Assembly: GCA_026413225.1 (NCBI GenBank) | Contig: CM048553.1 | Span: 129,832,190 to 129,896,189, forward strand | Direction: 5' to 3' | Source: Otis tarda | Taxonomy: Eukaryota > Chordata > Aves > Otidiformes > Otididae | Length of the DNA stretch: 64,000 bases | Notes under the pieces: model-generated | Databases searched by the model: none | Told to the model about the DNA's origin: nothing | Seen by the model: the letters and a program-made list of their open reading frames with translations, nothing else | Program-made: the position numbers and the translations under genes | Shown here: positions 57,201 to 64,000 of the stretch, piece after piece | Numbering within the stretch: position 1 is the first letter of the stretch | Layout of the letters: each line of letters begins with the position of its first letter

Positions 57201-57910
57201 TGTGGATGTGGGAAGAAGGGGAGGGTCTGTAGTCACGTATTCATCACATAGTTACCCCTTGGAATTTTATCTGGAGAGGGAAAAAGGAAATTGCTCTTTG
57301 CTTCAGACCTCTCTTTTTAAGGATGGATGATTGAGTTTAGAATATAAGCCAAGGTTGTTAGACATCTGATGATCAAAGAAGGGTGTTAACTAACACTAAT
57401 CCTACATTAAAGAGTATCTTAAGTGTCTTATGACCTCTGCTGATGTGGCTTTGAACAGATGCTTTGCTTTTAGTAGGCCTTCTGTGATGCCCTTGCCCCC
57501 TCTCCCCTTTAAAACAAGCTATCGCACTGCTTGTGAAGAAGCAGCACGAAATCTGGTCTAAGATGGAGGCATGTGGATAAGTAGCTTCTTCCTCCTTTCT
57601 GTGTAGTTGGGACTCTAGAATTTCAATTTTCTGTGTAAATATCCCTGTGAAATAAAAATCCTTGAAGTCTGTTAGGAAGCCTCTTCAACAGCTATTACAT
57701 TACTTTTAAGGAGCCCAAGTACATAGTGTAAGCAGAGGTTTTGTTTTACGCTGTCTTCTAACAGTTTTCTAACCTCTTTTTCACAGTATTCTGCCCTTTG
57801 AAGCAGTTGTATGCATGTACCGATTTTTGGGAGCAGACAAGTGTATGTACCCTTTCATCGCTCAAAGGAAACAGGCTACAAACAACAATGAAGCAAAAAA
57901 TGGAATTTAA
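32943..57910 (+). CDS. RDH10: Retinol dehydrogenase 10, spliced
   Basis: It oxidises all-trans-retinol to retinaldehyde, the first and limiting step of retinoic acid synthesis, as a membrane-bound short-chain dehydrogenase/reductase of ER and lipid droplets. Exons are 32943-33228, 33736-33974, 53748-53846, 55233-55378, 55733-55864 and 57787-57910: 1,026 bases, 341 aa, the same as human RDH10. Visible features: hydrophobic N-terminal anchor (residues 3-23), cofactor motif TGAGSGLG (42-49), NNAG (144-147), and the catalytic set Ser197, Tyr210, Lys214 (YCASK). The C-terminus ends NNNEAKNGI. All introns are GT-AG and phases agree. The start is chosen because it matches the family start MNI, has A at -3, and lies in frame with no upstream in-frame ATG in the predicted transcript. 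No break or missing catalytic residue is seen. Confidence 0.98.
33229..33735 (+). other. RDH10: RDH10 intron 1
   Basis: 507 bases. The first 250 are still CpG-island DNA, the rest AT-rich. It ends in TGTAGTAG, a tandem acceptor three bases apart. Confidence 0.85.
33736..33974 (+). CDS. RDH10: RDH10 exon 2 (residues 96-175)
   Basis: 239 bases, donor GTAACT at 33,975. It codes the segment with [19 protein letters not shown] and the NNAG motif, ending [10 protein letters not shown]. Use of the first TAG acceptor gives the 341-residue family length; the second TAG (exon from 33,739) would drop one valine. Confidence 0.94.
37739..37762. promoter_or_regulatory. 24-bp perfect palindrome with TGACAG and TAATTA cores
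   Basis: The half CTGTCAGTCTAA is followed directly by its exact reverse complement. The outer parts contain TGACAG on each strand, the MEIS/TGIF/PREP core; the centre is TAATTA, a homeodomain core. There is no spacer. Regulatory function is inference. Confidence 0.4.
40928..40956. repeat. T14-G15 homopolymer junction
   Basis: Fourteen T are followed directly by fifteen G and then AGG. It is prone to slippage and sequencing error; the G run could form a quadruplex on the plus strand. Confidence 0.9.
45022..45190 (-). mobile_element. CR1 LINE 3' end in RDH10 intron 2
   Basis: The plus strand reads AGAATCACAGAATGGTTGAG, GGGAAGGGACCTCTGGAGGC, CATCAGGTCCAACCCTCCTG, then CAGGCGGCTTTTGAATATCT and GGTGGAGATTTCCACAGCCT: the reverse complement of a CR1 3' end, opposite to RDH10 transcription. 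It is 5'-truncated. Confidence 0.92.
53748..53846 (+). CDS. RDH10: RDH10 exon 3 (residues 176-208)
   Basis: 99 bases, phase 0 at both ends, acceptor TTCTTTGTAG after a long T-rich tract, donor GTTTGT. It carries catalytic Ser197 within [10 protein letters not shown]. Confidence 0.96.
53847..55232 (+). other. RDH10: RDH10 intron 3
   Basis: 1,386 bases of unique AT-rich DNA; no repeat or other feature recognised. Confidence 0.8.
55233..55378 (+). CDS. RDH10: RDH10 exon 4 (residues 209-256)
   Basis: 146 bases, acceptor CAACACAG, donor GTGAGT. It begins DYCASK, giving catalytic Tyr210 and Lys214, and continues to [11 protein letters not shown]. Confidence 0.97.
55379..55732 (+). other. RDH10: RDH10 intron 4
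   Basis: 354 bases, no recognised feature. Confidence 0.85.
55733..55864 (+). CDS. RDH10: RDH10 exon 5 (residues 257-300)
   Basis: 132 bases, acceptor ATATTTCAG, donor GTAAGA. It codes [20 protein letters not shown] through [11 protein letters not shown]. Confidence 0.96.
55865..57786 (+). other. RDH10: RDH10 intron 5
   Basis: 1,922 bases. A loosely similar pair (ACAGTCACATCAAAGGCTCT near 56,864 and GCACTCAGATCAAAGGCCCT near 56,963) suggests an old local duplication. No known repeat family recognised. Confidence 0.7.
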
Positions 57911-58105
57911 CAGTGTTTTGGATGGACTAACATTTAGAGGTGAATGCGATAATGTAACATGACTGAATTGTGAAGTGCACTTGCATCTAACGGATGCAAA
58001 TGTCAACATCTTCCTGTGGCATTCTCTTGGGTCCTAAACCTGTGTATTGAACTCTAAAAATCAATGGTTTTTTATATACTGTAAATAAAACTGACTAGAG
58101 TACTT
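57787..58105 (+). CDS. RDH10: RDH10 exon 6 (residues 301-341) and start of 3' UTR
   Basis: The acceptor TTTTTCACAG is followed by coding to TAA at 57,908-57,910, residues [20 protein letters not shown] to NEAKNGI. The first poly(A) signal AATAAA at 58,084-58,089 would give a 3' UTR of about 190 bases. Vertebrate RDH10 mRNAs often carry longer 3' UTRs, so the true end may lie further right. Confidence 0.93.
58084..58089 (+). terminator. RDH10: Proximal RDH10 poly(A) signal
   Basis: AATAAA about 175 bases after the stop codon, with GT-containing DNA (AATGTGATAGG) shortly downstream. Confidence 0.6.
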
Positions 58106-60125
58106 GGAAAATGTGATAGGTAAGCAAAGTGAATTTACAATGTAGCTGCCACCATTGTCCTTTAGAATATCACTGTATGTACAGTAAACTAGTCATACTA
58201 CTTCTTGTAGGGATGCACTGTGTGATCTCTCTTCCTCAGCCTGCCAAGGTTTATAGGAGCTGTCTCCAACTAGAAGATGCAATGTTTCAGAAATTGTTTG
58301 TCTTTCCCAATGTTATTTGGAAAGGGGGAGGGAGGGAGGGAAATCTTAAGATTGAGGCTACTGCTCATGACCTTTTAGCAAATTCAAGGACAGTTTCTGA
58401 ATGCATCTCTTCACTTGTTCACTCAAGCTCTCTAAAGGACACACGGCCAAATTGTGGTGTAATTCTCTTGTAGCAATTTTATGTGTTCTATTTAAACAAA
58501 GATAAAAAGAAATTTGTAAATCTCTGCCAATTCAAAGGCAAGTGAATGTCTCAAATACTCTCAGAGCAAACTTGTACTGGGCATCTGGTTTTCTAGGAAT
58601 GCAGTCAGTGATTTAAACTGACTTTTTTCAAGTCACTTAATTTGAAATATGCTCTGTTCTGTTTCCCCTCTCTGTGTCAGAGTCCAATCTAATATTATGG
58701 ACTATATGTTTCTTTTCTTCCTCCTCGTTCTTGCTTCTGACAGAGTTCTCCCACCCCCCCGAGGAAGCTGTTGTATTAAATTTCTGTAACTGGACTTGTG
58801 CCTAAAAGACAAAGCAACTCAGCTGAGATACAAACTGTTTATGTAAGTGCTGGTCATATGCCAATTATTAGCAAAGGAAAAATAGAATAATGCCTGATGC
58901 AACTCTACATACGGAATATGGAAGGGTGTAAAGATTTTTTTTGAGTTGTACTCACATTGTAGAACAGCAGATGACGTTTTTACAGTATTTTTTGTAAAGC
59001 GAACAATTTTGTGCCTTGAATAATTTGGTAATCTGTATTAGTGAAGCATTGTAAAAGTGAACTTCTACCTCTGTATCTTAATGTATACCATCCACATGTA
59101 AACTACTATCGGACAATTTGTGATTACTTTTTTAGAATGTCTTGTTAAATAGTGACCAATGCCTGTGGTTATTAAAGTGAGCCACCTTTTCCTTAAAACA
59201 GTGATTGCAATGCTTCCTTGAAAGACTAAACTAGTGCAAACTACTTGTGCTTGTTCCATAGCTCTTTAGTATCATCACAGTTCAAATATTTATTGCTCAG
59301 TTCCTGGATCCACTTTGTCAGCTACATGGTTTACAGTGTAATCTCTTAAGTCTTTTAGTAAGTACTGTGAAATTAGACTTTAGGAGCTGACAGTTTTTTC
59401 TAGTTTCTAAACTCGTTGATGAAGTAACTAGTCAAGGAGCTTTTGAAGAATATTAGTTTTGGTTTTCTGTGGAGCTTCATTTAGATCTACATAAAAATGA
59501 CCCAGTGTGGCTGCAGTTTTAATGAATTAGAAGGTAAATGTAGTTTCAGTACAGCTGCAGTTATTACTGCAGTGTGTATATATATATATATTTCATTCAC
59601 ACACACAAAAAAATCAGTAATCAGTATCTGTGTGGAGAATAGTGTTGTTAACTAAGCCTGTTTAGAAATTAATCTAAAGTAGAAGAAACTCTGTTTACGT
59701 TAACCCTTACTCCAAATTCCATGCTCTTTTGAAAAAGCGTCTTAATGACTTCCCCAGGGTCAAGTTAACTGCCATACTCTTACAGCAAAGTCACTAAAAG
59801 CAAGTATAGCAAATTTCATTCTATTACATAGCATCATTTTAATGCACATTTGTTTTTCTTAGGTGTCTCAATCTGTATTATTGTCTCAGATTAAGAAGCA
59901 ACTTTTAAAATTTGATATATTGATACTCAAGACACTTATTAGTCTGACAGAAAAGGAAAAATAAGAAGCTGACCAGCAATATCGAGTTTCTGTAGAGCAT
60001 CATGCCAATTTACAATGGTTATAGACTTCCTTGAAAAGCAAGCTTCAGGGCTTGTAGAGTTCTACTTCAATTATTGAATATGTTGTCATCCTGGTTTCTC
60101 TGAATTTACTACCATTCCACAAATA
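58106..60125 (+). other. Probable extended RDH10 3' UTR, then flank
   Basis: No coding exon. ATTAAA variants at 58,775-58,780 and 59,171-59,176 are candidate distal poly(A) signals. A short TA repeat is at about 59,577-59,590 next to an ACAC tract. Confidence 0.45.
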
Positions 60126-60127
60126 CC

Positions 60128-60590
60128 ATGGTCCATCTGTTAGAGCAAGTCCAGAGGAGGGCCACAAAGATGATCAGAGGGCTGGAGCACCTCTCCTATG
60201 AGCACAGGCTGAGAGAGTTGGGGCTGTTCAGCCTGGAGAAGAGGAGGCTCCTGGAAGACCTTATAGCAGCCTTCCAGTACCTAAAGGGGGCCTACAGGAA
60301 AGATGGGGAGGGACTTGTCACAAGGAGTAATGACTTTAAACTGGAAGAGGGTAGATTTAGATTAGACGTAAGGAAGAAATTCTTTACTATGAGGGTGGTA
60401 AGGCACTGGAACAGGTTGCCCAGAGAGGTGGTGGATGCCTCATCCCTGGAAATGTTCAAGGCCAGGTTGGATGGGGCTTTGAGTGACCTGATCTCATTGA
60501 AGATGTCCTTTCTTCTTGCAGGGGGGTTGGACTAGATGACCTTTAAAGGTCTCTTCCAACCCAAACCATTCTATGATTCTATGATCTCAG
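60128..60590 (+). mobile_element. Young CR1 LINE 3' fragment with open RT tail
   Basis: A single 135-codon frame (60,128-60,535) reads [78 protein letters not shown]: the C-terminal end of CR1 ORF2 reverse transcriptase. It continues into the typical 3' UTR (GGTTGGACTAGATGACCTTT) and ends ATTCTATGATTCTATGAT. The open frame and low divergence suggest a relatively recent, 5'-truncated insertion. Confidence 0.96.
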
Positions 60591-62170
60591 TTCTTGAACT
60601 GTGCAGCTGAGGGGTGACTTGTGACTGGTGTGCTCTGTGAACATTTTTCTAAAATTTGTTCAGACCCTTAACTTTTAATCTTCTATTCAAAAGTCAGTTA
60701 GATACATATGGAGAAAGAGGATACCAGATACCTTGTAGATCTGGTGAGAATTGCTGAAGTGCTTGCGGGGAGGATCTTTGAGGCTAATTTTATATTATTC
60801 TCATTTGTCAAGTAATATCAAAGTTATTGCACACAACATCCCTAGAAACAGCCATGGCTCCAAACTTAACAAAATGGATAGTGCTTGTCTTGCAGAATGT
60901 GAGACTGAGCTTAAATTTGGTTCAAGCCTCCAGAGAAATTAATTCAAAGTGTCAATTTTTCCTGATACAAGCAAGCAGTTTTCGAAGCAATCCTGAAACT
61001 TCTGTCACCTCTAGTCACATTATAAAAACAGCATGTAAAGAAGCTGGTCACCCATCCAAGAGGGTGCTTTTTTTGTAGATGTGGTGGCTTCCCAGTTGCA
61101 TGGGTGACTCCTGCAAAGCAGGAAGAGAAGACTTGTGACTGAGAACGGAGTGGGAACTGGAGTTTCCTCTGTTTAGATTACCCTAAACTGCTGCAAGTAT
61201 TATGTCACGTTGAGAGGTTCCTTTAACACTGTGATCAGAAATGATAGGAATTACTGTGTCTCTTCAGGGTTATGACTACACACTAATTAACTGATAGACT
61301 GCATTATTTCAGCATAAAGCCAGTGCAGTTTAAGTAGCTCAGGTTAAAGTTTTAAATTAATACTTTGATAACTTGATGTAGGGACATTTTCCTTCATTCT
61401 GTAAGATGCTGCTGCAGTTTACTGTTACACTTAGATGAGCCAATATGGTTGCACCTCTTGATATCTTCCTGTCTTTGGACAGGACAACCTTTGCTGTGAC
61501 AACCAGATGGGATAGGCAGCTGATGGAAGGTTTCTCAGAAAGCTCTTGTCCTAATGGTGCTGAGCTTACAGCCATGTAAATGAGATGTTTGAAGATCATT
61601 CTAGAGCACTGTACATCGCAGTAAGCAGGACAAATCACAGACTTATCTTGGCACATCTACAGTGGTGCTCTAGGGTTAACAGTCAGTGGAAAGAAATTGG
61701 TGCTACCTGATTTAGGACCAGGGGTTTTTTGGCATGTTTTAACTGTGTTTCTATCTGATGATTAGATACTTTCACAACACAGGATCTGGCTGTTTTCTCA
61801 CTACAGGAGATGTCCGGATGACTAGTTCAGACATTATTATCTGCGTTTGGTCAGAGGAGTGGTACCTTAAGCGTTTGTATGTGTTCTGTTCAAACTAAAG
61901 CTCAGAAGGTGTGAGATAACTTTTCCCTCTCTGAGGAATAAACTTCCTCACATTTGCTTGCTCTGTGGTAAGTATATGTGCATAGACACTTGCTGCAATA
62001 TAACTGGTATGTCAGAAGTGTGTTCACAACCAGGCTTACCTTGTGGTAGCTTACTCCTGGGCTTACGCTTTGAGAATTTTTCTGGGTAGTTGCTGTGTAA
62101 ATGTCTACACAAATAATTCTTTAATTCTTTAGCACCAGGCTCTTTCCAGTGGTGTGCTTGCCTTGCAAGG
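60591..62170. other. Intergenic, no gene seen
   Basis: Unique AT-rich DNA between two CR1 fragments; no domain-bearing open frame. Confidence 0.6.
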
Positions 62171-62177
62171 CAAGAGG

Positions 62178-62425
62178 CAATGAGCACAAGCTGAAACACA
62201 GGAGGTTCCTTCTGAACATCAGGAAACACTTTTTCACTGTGAGGGTGACAACGCACTGGCACAGGTTCCCCAGAGAGATTGTGGAGTCTCCATGTAGATA
62301 TTCAAAAGTCATCTGGATGTGGTCTTGGGCAACTAGCTCTGGGTGGCCCTACCTGAGCAGGAGGCAGGGCAGTTGGATCAGATGGTCCTCCCCCTGAGCC
62401 ACCTCAGCTATTCTGTGATCCTTCT
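62178..62425 (+). mobile_element. Older CR1 LINE 3' fragment
   Basis: The plus strand translates to HKLKHRRFLLNIRKHFFTVR followed by VTTHWHRFPREIVESP, the CR1 ORF2 C-terminal landmark. It continues with GGGCAACTAGCTCTGGGTGG and GCAGGGCAGTTGGATCAGA and a decayed 3' end (CAGCTATTCTGTGATCCTT). It is more diverged than the copy at 60.1 kb and of a different subfamily. Confidence 0.93.
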
Positions 62426-64000
62426 AGAAAAAAAGAGAACCTGGTTTCTGGTTAGTAGACATGCTATGAACATGAATTAGCGTTTCTTCTGATTTTGACC
62501 TTGTAGAAAGAAAACGTAGAGTAATCTGAATTCACATCTCCTGTACCCACCTCCTATATGGGCAGTCCTAATGGCTAGTAGAGCCTGGATTACTCTTATT
62601 AACTTTATATAGCTAAATGGGAGCCTGTAAACCTAGACTTTCCCTCTATCCATATGACAAAGGTGTCTGGTAGAGCAAACTTAACCCTTAACTGGAGCTG
62701 TTCTCAAAGTGAGTCTTCCTTCTCTTCCATTCCCTAGTCTTTAAAAGGAATCTACAGTCTCCAGGTTTCTAAACTGGGTGTACTCATTAAGTAATTGGAC
62801 TGAGATAAGACAAGTTTGGCCTTCAAGTATTTTTGCTTTTAGCGTTAGTAGTTTTTCATACCAGGTACTTGTTGGCAATTTTACATATTAATTTAGTTGC
62901 AGCTTTGAGCACATGAGCTAGATGCCCAATATAGTATAAACTGTTCTTTCCCCCACACCCCATTAGGCCTGTTCAGGTGGTGTACATAGAGTTGTTAACA
63001 CACACTTAGTATGTACTTTAGCTTACATCACATCAGCTTGCGGAGGAGACCTCTAAGTGAGGTAAGCTAGTCAGGAACAGTACCCTTACTTCATAATGAA
63101 TAAATAATTCAGGAGCAACCATTATTCTTTACATTCAAACACCATCATCATCTGTCATAACTTTGTGTGTAAACAAAATCTGACAAACCTTGTCTTCAGG
63201 AGCAACTTGAGAAAATTCAGAGAAATCAAAGCTGTGTAGTGAGAACACATAAATTAAAGGATTGCATTACGGACCACTATGGTTCTAAAAGTGTATGTCT
63301 GCACAAGAGTTTAACTTGTATAAAAGCATTAACTTAACCTCTGAATTTGATTCCTACTTTTTCTCCATGTCTCCAAGTAGACAAGTCATAGGCATCTGTT
63401 CAACAAAACCAGATCATAACACAAATAGTAATCCAATAACTATTTAGCCTCGGAGTCTGTTTCTGTCCATTAATGCTTTAAACCCAAGTTTTCCAAGTAC
63501 AGAAACTTCAGGGCTTTGCTGAGTTTTCCATTGCTACCAAGTTCATATCCCACGAAGAGGACATAAAACTGTGTATCACAGAGATAAGGTCTTCTGATAG
63601 CTCCCAAAACAGGGAGTTAGGCAGAACTAGGTAATGAGGACACCTGATTTAAGGTTGACTTTGTCATGAAGTTTCTAACCCTAAATTCCAGATATTTAGT
63701 CACAGAACTGCTCCTCTCCCTTGCAAAAAAAAAAAAAAGCTGGGAAGTCTAGGGATGGTCTCCAACAAAGTGTATGTTTTATGTAGTTGCATAAAACCCA
63801 AAAACCTGGTATGATAATTAGCCTGTCATGTTTCACTCTGGCCATTAAATGCTGATGTGTGTAATGACAGAAAGTATGGCTTTATCGTGCCATCAAAGAA
63901 ATGAATAAATTCATACTAACTTTATTTAAACATAATTTAAGTGGACAATCCAAATATTTAAAATAACTTTAGAAGTAACATTCCAGCTGACATACTTATC
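62426..64000. other. Intergenic flank to window end
   Basis: Unique AT-rich DNA; only a short A-run near 63,725-63,738 stands out. Confidence 0.6.

Overview
This is vertebrate nuclear DNA, almost certainly from a bird. The evidence is two intron-rich, recognisable genes (RPL7 and RDH10), GT-AG introns, a CpG-rich shared promoter zone in an AT-rich background, and repeats that are nearly all CR1 LINE fragments, several ending in the ATTCTATGATTCT-type tail typical of avian CR1. Species cannot be fixed from sequence alone. The RPL7(-)/RDH10(+) head-to-head order is the one I recall from mammals, so this looks like a conserved syntenic block.

Layout. 1-24,340 is gene-poor flank: AT-rich unique DNA, an old inverted duplication (10.4-10.9 kb), and a nested, internally deleted CR1 (about 12.3-13.9 kb) whose ORF1 esterase domain is still readable. 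A small TATA-plus-short-open-exon candidate lies at 23.6-23.7 kb. 24,358-30,717 (minus) is RPL7: seven exons, 246 aa, with a last exon that is wholly 3' UTR. 30,720-32,580 is the GC-rich spacer between two divergent promoters: a TOP/NRF1/ETS promoter for RPL7 and a TATA/GC-box promoter for RDH10, with a YY1-ZNF143-CTCF-like motif cluster between them. About 32,587 to at least 58,105 (plus) is RDH10: six coding exons, 341 aa, with a 19.8 kb second intron. 58.1-64 kb is downstream flank with a young CR1 copy (60.1-60.6 kb) and an older one (62.2-62.4 kb).

Functionally the two genes are unrelated: a housekeeping 60S ribosomal protein, and the retinol dehydrogenase that controls the first, rate-limiting step of retinoic acid synthesis. 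They share a CpG-island region. No rRNA, tRNA, CRISPR or complete mobile element was found. I found no convincing undescribed system. The observations most worth a second look are the stacked YY1/ZNF143/CTCF motifs, a 24-bp perfect palindrome with TGACAG and TAATTA cores in RDH10 intron 2, a tandem TAGTAG acceptor in RDH10, and the possible orphan first exon at 23.6 kb.
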